Shown here: positions 1-9,400 of the stretch, piece after piece
Numbering within the stretch: position 1 is the stretch's first letter
Layout of the letters: each line of letters starts with the position of its first letter
Origin: Saccharothrix sp. ST-888
GTDB lineage: Bacteria > Actinomycetota > Actinomycetes > Streptomycetales > Streptomycetaceae
Reading direction: 5' to 3'
Assembly: GCF_000955975.1 (NCBI RefSeq)
Contig: NZ_JYJF01000017.1
Location: 12,881-76,880, forward strand
DNA: 64,000 bases
The notes under the pieces: generated by a model
Told to the model about the DNA's origin: nothing
Seen by the model: the letters and a program-made list of their open reading frames with translations, nothing else
Databases searched by the model: none
Translations under genes and position numbers: made by a program

Positions 1-121
1 CGAGCGGTGTATCAACCGGCTGAAGCAGTGGCGGGGCCTGGCCATGCGCACCGACAAACTCGCCATCGCCTACCAGGCCGCGCTGCACGTCGCAGCCATC
101 CTCATCTGGCTCCGCAGATGA
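1..121 (+). pseudogene. C-terminal end of an IS5-type transposase, cut by the window edge
   Basis: The first 121 bases encode the last 39 residues of a transposase, reading from base 2 (ERCINRLKQWRGLAMRTDK...) to TGA at 119-121. The pattern ERxINRLKxWRGLAxRxDK and the ending AALHVAAILIWLR are typical of IS5-family (IS1112/IS4811-like) DDE transposases from actinomycetes. The conserved catalytic Glu region lies here. Whether the whole gene is intact cannot be seen because its 5' part is outside the window. It is part of a run of insertion-sequence debris that brackets the operon beginning at 1535. Confidence 0.75.
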
Positions 122-134
122 CCAGGCGACAGAC

Positions 135-827
135 CTACAGCGGCGAGCTGAAGTACTTCTCGCCGATCTTGGCGAGCACGCCGTTGCTCTTGACCTTCTC
201 CAGCGCCTCGTCGAGCTTCTGCCGTCGGTCATCACCCTTCCTGACCGCGATGGCCTTGGGGCCGAAGTAAGCGGCGTCGGTGATCGGTGAACCGGCGGCG
301 AACCCCTTGCCCGCGTCGGTCCGGAGGAAGGCTTCCTCGATGACCCGGGGGTCAGCCAGGACTGCGTCCAGGCGCCCCGCCGTGAGGTCGAGCAGGATCG
401 CGTCCACCGCCCCGTAGCGGAGGACAGTAGCCCCCTTGGGGGCGCACACTTGCATGGCGTACCGGTCGAACACCGATCCGCTCTGCACGCCGACCTTCTT
501 GCCAGACAGGTTCTGCACTGTTGCCTCCGGCCCGTCACTACGCATGGCGAAGACGCCCGATGCGTCCGCAAGGTACGGCGCGGTGAAGTCGACCACCTTC
601 TCCCGGTCTGCCGTTGCATCGAGGAACGCGATGATCGCGTCTACCTTGCGGAGCCTCAACGCGGGGAGCAGAGCATCGAACTCCTGCTCGATGATCGTGA
701 TCGGCTCGCCGAGTTCCTCGGCGAGCGCCTGCGCCACGTCGTAGTCGAAGCCGGCGACGTTGCCGTCGGGCTGCTTGAACGCAATCGGCGCAAGGGCCGC
801 TTCGATCCCGAACTTGAAGCCAGCCAT
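135..827 (-). CDS. Family 3 amino-acid-type substrate-binding protein without signal peptide
   Basis: The 230-residue protein has the SBP_bac_3 fold signature: an N-terminal GFDYDVAQALAEELG segment, a central LAD region, and a C-terminal AYFGPKAIAVRKGD motif before KYFSSPL. Such proteins normally bind amino acids for an ABC importer and are lipoproteins or secreted. Here the mature domain starts almost at once (MAGFKFGIEAAL), and no signal peptide or lipobox is present. The longer in-frame extension upstream is Pro/Ser-rich and not hydrophobic either. The ATG at 827 was chosen because GAGGAGG precedes it at good spacing. No permease or ATPase gene lies beside it, so it is an orphan. It may be a decayed import, a cytosolic ligand sensor, or a fragment that lost its export signal when the element was rearranged. 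Confidence 0.75.
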   Translation of the reverse strand: MAGFKFGIEAALAPIAFKQPDGNVAGFDYDVAQALAEELGEPITIIEQEFDALLPALRLRKVDAIIAFLDATADREKVVDFTAPYLADASGVFAMRSDGPEATVQNLSGKKVGVQSGSVFDRYAMQVCAPKGATVLRYGAVDAILLDLTAGRLDAVLADPRVIEEAFLRTDAGKGFAAGSPITDAAYFGPKAIAVRKGDDRRQKLDEALEKVKSNGVLAKIGEKYFSSPL

Positions 828-960
828 GCTTCCTCCTCTGTTGGATGGGCAAGACGGGCCGGGTGCGGCTTGGACGCTCGGCCCACTGCTGGCCCAGCCC
901 ACAGGGTCTCGCAACTCATCGTATCGCGCATGTCACTTCAGGTGATCGAGAGAGGGTTGG

Positions 961-1245
961 CGCTTCGAGAGGGAGGACGCCGCCGCGACCTGGAAGAGGA
1001 TGTTCGGCCACCATCCGCTGTTTGCGTTCGTCGACCATGGCGCGAGCGGTGCCGGGGGAATCGGTGGCGGGCCTGCTTCGGCCCGGGAACGCGGGCGTCA
1101 ACACCGCCGCCGACCACATCGAAGTCGCCGGGCCCGCGCTCGCCCAGCTGCCGCAGAAGCACCGGCGCGGGCGGCAGACCCTGATCCGCACCGATTCCGG
1201 TGGTGGCACTCACGAGTTCGTGGACTGGCTCGCCGCGTCCGGTTT
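961..1245 (+). pseudogene. Frameshifted internal remnant of an IS1380-type transposase
   Basis: Two adjacent frames together spell part of an IS1380-family DDE transposase. The first gives EDAAATWKRMFGHHPLFAFVDHG. After a run of five G at 1054-1058 the match moves to another frame as VAGLLRPGNAGVNTAADHI and later LIRTDSGGGTHEFVDWLA. In the family these blocks follow one another without a shift. The homology then stops near 1245, and both the N-terminal and the C-terminal halves of the transposase are missing. No inverted ends were found. This is a dead fragment, and it makes the long open frame that runs on into the next gene misleading. Confidence 0.7.
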
Positions 1246-1534
1246 TGGGGAGGCTCCCGAATTAGGCGCCGGGTGCGCGGGCGGGCGGCTGCGGGCGCCT
1301 TCTCGGTGTTGGCGGGCGCCTCGCTGCTGCGGCGGAAGGGGCGGATGGTGCCCTCTGAGCCGTTTGGCGGAAATTGGCTGGTCTGTCGGTCATGCCGGTC
1401 GTGCGCGGTTGTGCTGTGTGTCATATGCCGGTCACAGTGTGCGGGGTGCTTGCGCCGGGTTTGGGCAGTTCCTTCTACTAAGGCGAACATTCGATCGATT
1501 GCTCCCTTCTGTCGTGGTTCGGAGGCGGGTCTCT

Positions 1535-4090
1535 GTGTCAGTACGTGTGGGTGACATCCGGGAAGTCCTTGAGCGGGCGGCGCCGGGTGGAGTGGTCGAG
1601 ATCCCGGTGTCCGTGCTGAACGGCCATGCGCCCGACGCGCGGCTGGTGTTCCGTGGTGGCCAGCTGCGGGTCGAGGGTGCGGTGTGCGATCTGAAGGAGT
1701 TGTGGATCACCGGGCAGGCCGCCACGACCGCTTCTGCGTCCCCGGTGCCGGTCCGCATCGCCTTCACGGGCGATGGTGAGCTGGTGACCGGGACGTTGGC
1801 CGCCGCCGATCTCGGCGAGGGCCGCGGGCTGGTCCTGATCGACGGTGCCGTGGACGGCGCCGAGCTACCCCCGGGGGCGTGGGCGGTGGTGGACGGCCGG
1901 GCTTTGCGGCTGACCGCGCGGGCCCCTGCGGCCCAGACCGATTCCGGGCGGCGGGACGGCCTGGGCCGGCCCCTGCCCCCGGTGCGCGTGCGGACGGCAG
2001 CCGAACGTGAACGGGACCGTAGGCCGCAGGCCCTGGTGACCGAGCAGGGCATCCTGGTGCCCCGGTCGCCGGTGTTCCGGCGGCGGGGGGCGCGGGTTCT
2101 TGAGTCGCCGATGGTGCGTGGGTGGTCGCCGATCGGTACACCGAGTGGTGACAACGGCATCAGCGTGAACTACGAGAATCCGCCGGTGCGGATCGCGGGG
2201 GCGCTGACGGCGCTGCCGATCTCCCGCGATGGCTACCACACGGTGGTCGGCGGGACGTTGCTGGTGGATACCGGCGCGTTCAACGGGACTCTGATGGGCG
2301 CGTACTACGAGGGAGACGATGTAGGCCCGTCGCTGTTCGCCTTTGGCTCGCTGGGCAGCGAGACCGGGTTCACGCCTCCTCCCTTGCAGGTGCGCGGCAT
2401 CGCCGCCGGGTTCGGCTGGAACAGCCGGGTGCGGGTGCCGTCCGCGGAGACCCTGGGGGAGTTCCCGTTCCTGCGCGCGCTCGACGACCCGGGCGCGGGC
2501 AAGGACGAGGTCGATCCGCTGGAGGTGCTGAAAAATCTGATCGGCCCCGGCGGGTGGGTGAGTCCGCAGGAGGGTGATCTGTGGCTGGCCGCCGGTCTGG
2601 CGTTCGACTGCTTCGCGTCCTTCAAGGGCCGGATGATGGCCCTGGTCCAGACGGGTTCGGATCTGACGATCAGCCTGCTGGGGATCGGCGGGGCCGAGCT
2701 GCCCACGAAGGGCGACTGGAAGATCGCCCGGCTGGAGATCGGTATCGAGGCGACGCTGCGGCCGAAGGCCGGCGAGCTGAGCCTGAGCGCCGGGTTCACC
2801 GAGAAGACCTTCATCATCGACCCGAACTGCAAGCTGCACGGCGGCGTCGGGATGAAGTTCTGGTTCGGCAACCATCCCAAGGCCGGGGATTTCGCGCTGA
2901 TCCTCGGCGCCATCCCGCCGGACCGCCAGGTGCCCGCCCACTACCCCAAGCAGCAGCCCGCCGGCCTGACCTGGGGCATCGGCTCCACGGTCAGTATCAA
3001 AGGCAGTGCCTATGCCGCGCTGACGCCCAAGTCGCTGATGGCCGGCGGCTCGCTGGAGGTCACCTTCCACGCCGGGATGCTGCGGGCCTGGCTGATCGCC
3101 AAGGTGGACGCCCTCGTTGAGTGGAACCCCTTCTACTTCGATGTGGGCATCGGCGTCCGGGTCGGTGTCTCGGCCACCATCAAGGTGTGGTTCGTGCGCA
3201 TCACGATCTCCATCGAGATCGGGGTCGACGTGCGGGTGTGGGGGCCGTCGGTGGGTGGTGAGGCCACCGTCCACCTGTGGTTCATCTCCTTCACCATCGG
3301 GTTCGGCGCGGACCGCCGCGATGACGAACCCGCGTTGGGCTGGGGCGGTTTCCAGGGCATGCTGCCCCCGCCCACGGCCATGGTCCGTACCGTCCCGGTG
3401 TCCGGATACACCGGTGAGAGCACCCCCGAGGTCGGCGCCCGCAGTGCTACCAAGCCGTGGCTGGTCGACAGCGGCGGTTTCACCTTCACCGCGGACACCC
3501 AGGCGCCGGTCAGCAAGCTGTACCTGGACCGCGACAGCACCGAGCCGCAGGCGACCGCCCAGGCGGTGGACATCCTGCCCATGCGCGTCAGGGGCCGGGA
3601 GAGCGAACTTCGCGTCTGGCTCGACTACAACAACACCACCGAGAGCCTTGCGGACTGGGGCTGCACGCTGATCCGCGGCAGTGTCGTCAACGGCCTGTGG
3701 GGCACGAGTGCGGGCGGGGGCGGTGACGGGCTGCTGCCCGACCGGGTTCTCGGGGCCCGGCTGGTGTCGCCGCCGGTGAAGTACGGCGCCAACACCGGGT
3801 TCATCGACGAGAAGGGCATCTCCTTCGACCCGATGGCGCCGGACGGCAACCAGCCGCTGTCCGCGGACGAGGCACCCTCCGGCGCCCGGCCGCAACGTAC
3901 CTGCGAGGTGATCGGGAAGATCCAGGACGGTATCGACGCGGCCGGCACCCGCGGCAACCGTTCCGCCCTCATCAGCGCGCTGGAGGGTCTGGGTGTCGAA
4001 CTCGGCCCACTCGATGCCGACCTGAGCGGGTACGCCCGGGCCGCGGGCACCGCCTTCACCGCGCATCCGATGCTGGTGCCCGCCGCCTGA
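1535..4090 (+). CDS. DUF6603 domain protein, first gene of an uncharacterised operon
   Basis: This 851-residue protein starts at GTG 1535 behind GGAGG (9-nt spacing). The frame is open further upstream, but that part overlaps IS debris and has no ribosome site. Residues about 200-600 look like DUF6603: a beta-rich stretch with WLAAGLAFDCFASFKG, then CKLHGGVGMKFWFG, a GDFALILGAIPP segment, and alternating IGVRVGVSATIKVWFV / GEATVHLWFISF strands. No signal peptide or membrane helix is seen. The N-terminal 180 residues are a separate beta-rich part, and the C-terminal 250 are unassigned. DUF6603 has no known biochemical function. Three further large genes follow on the same strand with gaps of 54-96 bases, so co-transcription is likely. 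The function call is weak; the family call is from memory of its sequence pattern. Confidence 0.7.
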   Translation: MSVRVGDIREVLERAAPGGVVEIPVSVLNGHAPDARLVFRGGQLRVEGAVCDLKELWITGQAATTASASPVPVRIAFTGDGELVTGTLAAADLGEGRGLVLIDGAVDGAELPPGAWAVVDGRALRLTARAPAAQTDSGRRDGLGRPLPPVRVRTAAERERDRRPQALVTEQGILVPRSPVFRRRGARVLESPMVRGWSPIGTPSGDNGISVNYENPPVRIAGALTALPISRDGYHTVVGGTLLVDTGAFNGTLMGAYYEGDDVGPSLFAFGSLGSETGFTPPPLQVRGIAAGFGWNSRVRVPSAETLGEFPFLRALDDPGAGKDEVDPLEVLKNLIGPGGWVSPQEGDLWLAAGLAFDCFASFKGRMMALVQTGSDLTISLLGIGGAELPTKGDWKIARLEIGIEATLRPKAGELSLSAGFTEKTFIIDPNCKLHGGVGMKFWFGNHPKAGDFALILGAIPPDRQVPAHYPKQQPAGLTWGIGSTVSIKGSAYAALTPKSLMAGGSLEVTFHAGMLRAWLIAKVDALVEWNPFYFDVGIGVRVGVSATIKVWFVRITISIEIGVDVRVWGPSVGGEATVHLWFISFTIGFGADRRDDEPALGWGGFQGMLPPPTAMVRTVPVSGYTGESTPEVGARSATKPWLVDSGGFTFTADTQAPVSKLYLDRDSTEPQATAQAVDILPMRVRGRESELRVWLDYNNTTESLADWGCTLIRGSVVNGLWGTSAGGGGDGLLPDRVLGARLVSPPVKYGANTGFIDEKGISFDPMAPDGNQPLSADEAPSGARPQRTCEVIGKIQDGIDAAGTRGNRSALISALEGLGVELGPLDADLSGYARAAGTAFTAHPMLVPAA

Positions 4091-4186
4091 TCCGGCCCGC
4101 CCGAGACCACCACCGGCCGGACCGCTCCAGCCGCCGGGCGGCTCGCTGCCCGTGTTCTCAGCCGCCCCTGTCGAAAGGCACTCTTT

Positions 4187-6445
4187 GTGACCGCCGCACC
4201 CGAATCAGGGCCCAGGCCCTTCACCGCGCCCACGGCCCGGCACCGCACCCGGTTCTTCGACCACCGCATCCCCTCGCTGTACGCCGGCCGCTACGTGATC
4301 AACAACCGGCAGGTCCTGAAGGACGTCGACGGCGAGGACCACGAAATCGAGGCCACGCCGCAGCCGTTCGACGTCATCGAGCCGCGGTTCAGCATCGACC
4401 CGGCAGGGATCAACGCCCGCTTCCCGGTACCCGATGCCAAGGGGGCCTACGGCCTGATCCTTCCGCACATCAACCTCGACGCCCCCGGCCTGCCCTGGAA
4501 CCGCCCGCTGGGCGCCGGGCATGAGGAGGCGGTTCCCTGGATGGCGCTGCTGCTGTTCCGGGAGGGCGAACTGCCCGAGGACCCCGACGCCTGCGGCCTG
4601 GTCGTCCTGGGCTCCGTGCGTGAACTCCTCGCCTCCGACCGGCCGCTGGGCCCGGGAGAGCCGCCGGCCCTGCCGGAGGAGAGCCTGCGGGACGACGAGA
4701 ACGAGGAGCGGTGCGCGACGGTCCTGGTCCCCGCAGCCCTGTTCGACCAGGTCAAACCCCTGCCCGTGGAGATGGGCTACCTCGCTCACGTCCGGGAGGG
4801 CGGCCCGCCCGACGCCACCATGGCCGCAGTCGAGCCGGCCCCGGACGAGGAACAGCTGAACGCCATCGTCGTCGCCAACCGGTTCCCCTCCGCCGTCGGC
4901 GGCCGGCACGTGGTGCACCTGGTCTCCCTCGAAGGCTTCGACCAGTACCTGAACGCCCCCGCGCCGGCCGCGGGGGTGCGTCTGGTCTCCCTGACCTCCT
5001 GGTCCTTCACCAGTGAGCCCGACTCCGGCATCGGCTTCGGGGACCTGGCCCAGTATCTGGCCACCACCGACGGCAAAACCCCCCGCGACGCGGAGGAGCT
5101 GCGGCTGCGCCTGCCGGTCAGCGCCCCGGCCAGCCCCTCCGATCATCAGCGCGAGGCCCTCGACCGGATGGCGGGCGGCGCCGTCGCCCTGCCGCAGCGT
5201 CTGGAGACGGGGGAGCGTACCGTCGCCTTCCACCGCGGGCCGCTCACCGCCCGCCCGGCCCGCGAACTTCCCAAGCCCGCCGCCACTCGGCTGGAGTCGT
5301 CCGGCGAGGCCCTGATCTACCTGGAGAAGTACGGCGTCTTCGACACCGCCTACGCCGCCGCCTTCACCGCGGGGCGCACGCTCGCCCTGGCCGACGCGGA
5401 ATTCCGCAGCGCCTTGCTTGAGTTCCGCTCGACCGCACGCTCCGCCGTGCGCCGTCTGGCCTCCCACCCCGAGCTGGCAGGCCGTGCGGTGGCTGCCCGG
5501 CAGCTCACCGCACCGTTGTCCTTCGAAGCCTTCGACCGCCTCCTCCTCGACGGCGACGGCACCCGCTTCGCCCGCGCCGTGAACCAGGCCGGCCCACAGC
5601 TGCGGGCCGGCCTGCACCGCACCGCCACCGCCCGCCGGCCCCGCACCGTATCCGGGGTGCGGGCCCTGCTGTCCCAGCCGAGCGTCGCCACCTTGCTCAC
5701 CCAGGCCGCCGGGGACGAGTTCCGGACCGTGACCGACTGGCTGGACCGTCTGCGCCGGCTGGAGATGCTCGGCTTCGAGCACCTGGTCCCCGACAGCCGC
5801 ATGCTGCCGGCCGAGAGCATCCGCTTCGCCTACGTCGACCCCTGCTGGGTCCGCGCCGCCGTGGACGGGGCCTTGAGCATCGGCGTCGGCCACGCCCTGG
5901 ACGCCGACCTCAACCAGCTGGCCACCACCGGCGGACCGGTACCGGCCTGCGCGGTGCTCATCCGCTCCGACCTGGTACCGAACTGGCCCCAGGCCATCGT
6001 CACCGCCTACGCCGACACCACCGTCATCGAGCCGCTGCGCAGCACCGTCTACGGCACCGATATCCGCCTGCTGCTCTACCCGCAGGTGATCGACCGGTTC
6101 GAACTGGCCGAGCCGCCACGCGGCATCTGCTTCGGCATCGGCGAGGTCGGCACGCTCCAACTCCGCCGGATCAGCGGTGACCGCATCGGCTACCCCGTGG
6201 AAGGGGCCGCCGGGGAGTTCCCGCCGGAAAACAGCTTCGACCGCTTCGACCGCTTCCGCCGCTTCCTGCGCCCCAATGACCCGGACAACCCCACCGACCC
6301 GGATGTCCTCAACGTGTACGGCCCCGGCGATCCCCTGGTCCCCGCCCTGTCCCAGGCCCACGACGTCCAGCAGCTCTCCTCCGCGCAGTTCGCGCTGCAG
6401 ATGATCAACGCACCGCAGGCGCAGACCTTCTCCTACCGGCCCTGA
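4187..6445 (+). CDS. Large uncharacterised protein, second gene of the DUF6603 operon
   Basis: The 752-residue product starts at GTG 4187 with GAAAGG eight bases before it. I do not recognise a named domain. Visible landmarks are FDVIEPRFSIDPAGINARFPVPDAKG near residue 65, an ILPHINL...LPWNRPL segment, PWMALLLF, and IVVANRFPSAVGGRHVVHLVSLEGFDQYL near residue 230. The middle is Ala/Arg-rich and helical; the C-terminal third is mixed alpha/beta. There is no signal peptide, membrane segment or catalytic signature that I can see. Its place between the DUF6603 protein and the next giant protein, with similar Shine-Dalgarno sites, says the four work together. A structural role in a large particle is one guess; an enzyme is not excluded. 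Confidence 0.8.
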   Translation: MTAAPESGPRPFTAPTARHRTRFFDHRIPSLYAGRYVINNRQVLKDVDGEDHEIEATPQPFDVIEPRFSIDPAGINARFPVPDAKGAYGLILPHINLDAPGLPWNRPLGAGHEEAVPWMALLLFREGELPEDPDACGLVVLGSVRELLASDRPLGPGEPPALPEESLRDDENEERCATVLVPAALFDQVKPLPVEMGYLAHVREGGPPDATMAAVEPAPDEEQLNAIVVANRFPSAVGGRHVVHLVSLEGFDQYLNAPAPAAGVRLVSLTSWSFTSEPDSGIGFGDLAQYLATTDGKTPRDAEELRLRLPVSAPASPSDHQREALDRMAGGAVALPQRLETGERTVAFHRGPLTARPARELPKPAATRLESSGEALIYLEKYGVFDTAYAAAFTAGRTLALADAEFRSALLEFRSTARSAVRRLASHPELAGRAVAARQLTAPLSFEAFDRLLLDGDGTRFARAVNQAGPQLRAGLHRTATARRPRTVSGVRALLSQPSVATLLTQAAGDEFRTVTDWLDRLRRLEMLGFEHLVPDSRMLPAESIRFAYVDPCWVRAAVDGALSIGVGHALDADLNQLATTGGPVPACAVLIRSDLVPNWPQAIVTAYADTTVIEPLRSTVYGTDIRLLLYPQVIDRFELAEPPRGICFGIGEVGTLQLRRISGDRIGYPVEGAAGEFPPENSFDRFDRFRRFLRPNDPDNPTDPDVLNVYGPGDPLVPALSQAHDVQQLSSAQFALQMINAPQAQTFSYRP

Positions 6446-6499
6446 CCGCCATCCCGCCCCCGCCCTATGCCGTGACGTTTATGAAAGGACCGACGGGCC

Positions 6500-9400
6500 A
6501 TGTCCGTGGACAACACCCTGGTCGTGCCGGTCGAGGTGGCCGCCCTCGCCGTCAACCGGCAGACCCGCGACACCGGAGACCACGTCTTCCAGCGCTGGAA
6601 CACCAACTTCAAGGGCCTCGGGCGGGGCGAATCGCCCGAGCCGACGCCCTTCGACGGCCTTGAGGTATGGCCCGGTGACGAAAAGCGCCTCGGCGTCTAT
6701 CTGCAATGGGAACTGCCCGCCGCTCTCACCCGCGGCCGGCACGACGAGGAGGAGGGCGTCGGCGACTTCCCCCTCGTCCCCAACCGGTGGCTGGTCGTCC
6801 GCCACGCGGAGGGCACCGGCACGCTCACCGCCTGGGTCGTCGAAAGCGACTACCTGGATCCGATGAACGGCACCGTCTCCTTCCAGGACCCGGACAGCGA
6901 CACCCCCAAGGCGACCCTGATCGGCAAGTGCCACCAGCTCCACGGCCCCTGGCAGGAGCCCGCCGCCCCGCACACACCCTTCCTGACCGCGATCGGCCCC
7001 GGCCTGCTCACCTTCTCCGTCTTCCAGCCCTACAACCAGAACGTCTTCTCCATGCACGACACCCTGGACGGTGTAGCGGATCGGGACCGGCTGAGCTACT
7101 TCGTCGCCGGCTGGTACGCCGACCCCGGCAGCGACATCCTCGCCCACGGGGTACCGGTAGGCCTCGCGGAACGCCTGCGGCGCCTGGAGTGGACCCAGCC
7201 GGTCGGCTCCGGCAGCGGGATCCGCGCCTCCGTCTACACCGGCACCGTCCTCGGCCTGGACTGGGACCTGACCGGCCCGGTCCCCGACCCCCCGTGCCCG
7301 AGCAGCACCGACGTCACCGTGATGGTCGCCAACACCATGTCCGAGGCCGCGGCCGAACTCAGCTCGCAGGCCGGTGGCGCGGAAGCCTTCTCCACGGACG
7401 AGGCCGACCTCTTCCGCGCCTTCCTCCTCGGCGGCACCGAGGGCCTGGCGGAACGCGACCGCCCCGAAGCCGACATCCTCACCGACCGCCGCGCACACGA
7501 CACCGCCTTCGGTCCCGTACCCGGCGGCTACCGCTGGTTCATCGGCGAACGCGGCGAGGACCCCGGCCGCATCCCCTCGCCCGCCACCGCAGCCGCCCAG
7601 CGCACCGCCCGTACGGCGGAGGCGGCCACCATCGCCGACCTCAACCGCAAGCAGGCCGAACACGACGCCCCCGAAGCTCAACTGGACGCCGCCCGCGAAC
7701 GCCTCTACCAGCTGTGGTGGCTCAGCCAGCGGGAACGGCAGCCCCAGCAGTTCCGGCAACGCATCGCCGGCGAACTCGACGCCGCCAAAGCCCGGGTCAC
7801 CGACCTGGCCCGCCAGCTGACCGAGCAGCGTCGTGCCCTGCCCTGGGGGAAGACCGAGGAGCAGCTGGCCACGAGCATCGACACCCTCTACCCCGCCTTC
7901 GGCGCACGCACCGCCCGGCGGCTCATCCGCGTCCCCACCCAGGACTACGAATACTGCGCGGACCCCGTCGTCGCTCTGCAAGGCGGCCGACTGCACGCCC
8001 CCCTCACCCGCGACACCCCGCTGCCCGGCCGCACCCCCGACCGCCTGGTCACCCGCGCCTCCGGCATCACCACCAGCGACGTCACCGACCTCGCACGCCA
8101 GGTCGACCTGACCAACCTGCCCGCCTGCTTCCACGCGCTGCTGACCGAATTCCTCATCCTCGACCGGGCCCTGGCCGCCGACGGCATCCACGACGTCGAC
8201 GGCACGCTGCCCGAATACGGCACCAAGCCCTGGGAAATGCCCTGGCAACCGCTGTATCTGCTCTGGAAGGCCGAGTACTTCCCCCTGCCGTTCCGCGCCA
8301 GTGACACCGCACGCTGGGAGTTCGTCGAAGGCTCCCGCTACCAGTGGCAGGACCAGTGGCAGGAGACCGCAACCCCCCGCTTCACCCCCGACTACCAGGT
8401 CATCTCCGGACGTCAGATCCTCACCCCCGCCGCCGGGCACGCCGCCGACGGCGCCCTCGCAAGCTACGCCCGCACCCGCGACCACCTCCCCACCGACAGC
8501 CTGAAACGCCTGCGCGCCAGCATCCGCAACACCGACCTGCTCTCCCAGACCCTCGACGGCTTCGGCGCGGCCATCGCCCAGCGCCAGCCCCACGCCGGGC
8601 TCCAGCCCACCAGCGACATCGCCGACCTCATCGGCAACGGCAACTACCCCCCGCCCGACCCCGGCGGCTTCCCCACCGACGACTGGGACCCCTGGCCCGA
8701 ATCCACCTTCCAGGAACTGCGGGCCGGGCAACTCGCCTTCTTGGAACTGTCCGTCGTCGACCGCTTCGGACGCGCCGTCAACCTCATCGGCGAGGACAGC
8801 CACTTCCGGCCCGAAATGTCTCCCACAATGCGCCCCGCCCACCCCGTCCAGAGCCACGACAGCGAACGCCTCGTCGAACTCGGCCCGCGTCTGCTGCAGC
8901 CGGCCCGGCTCACCTTCGCCTTCCTGTCCGCCACCGGCGACGACGACACCGACCTGGTCCCCGGCACCAACCCCGTCTGCGCCTGGCTGCTCCACAACCG
9001 CCTCGACCACTCCCTCGTCGTCTACACACCCGAGGGCGCGACGCTCGGCGAACTACGCGTCACCCTCAACCCCGACAGCCAGCACGAGGTCTCCTGGACG
9101 GCCCTGCCCGGCTCCGGCCTCGACGACTTCGAGCAGTTGCAGACGTTCTCCCCGCACGCCTACGACCTGCTGAGCGCCATCAAGACCCGTGGCCCGGATA
9201 CCTTCGACGCCTTCCGCGCCACCATCGACAAGGCCCTGGAGGCCATCGATCCCGACGGCCCGGCCGACCCCGGCCTCGGGTTCCTCCTCGGCCGCCCACT
9301 CGCCCTGCTCCGCACCCGGCTGTCCCTAGACCTGCGCGGCCCCCTGCGCACCGACACCGGCTGGCAGCACCTGTTCGACCCGCCACAGCCACAACTGCCG

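Noticed and set aside
845..1534. An open frame from 845 that would extend the DUF6603 protein by 230 codons
   Set aside because: It runs through IS1380-type remnant sequence and has no ribosome site; GTG 1535 has a good one.
1865..4066. A 733-codon open frame on the minus strand
   Set aside because: It is antisense to the DUF6603 gene, with composition typical of the complement of a GC-rich coding sequence and no recognisable family.
4205..6361. A 718-codon minus-strand open frame
   Set aside because: Antisense shadow of the second operon gene; Gly/Val/Ala-rich with no known motif.
6479..9010. An 843-codon minus-strand open frame
   Set aside because: Antisense shadow of the giant gene; no ribosome site or family resemblance.
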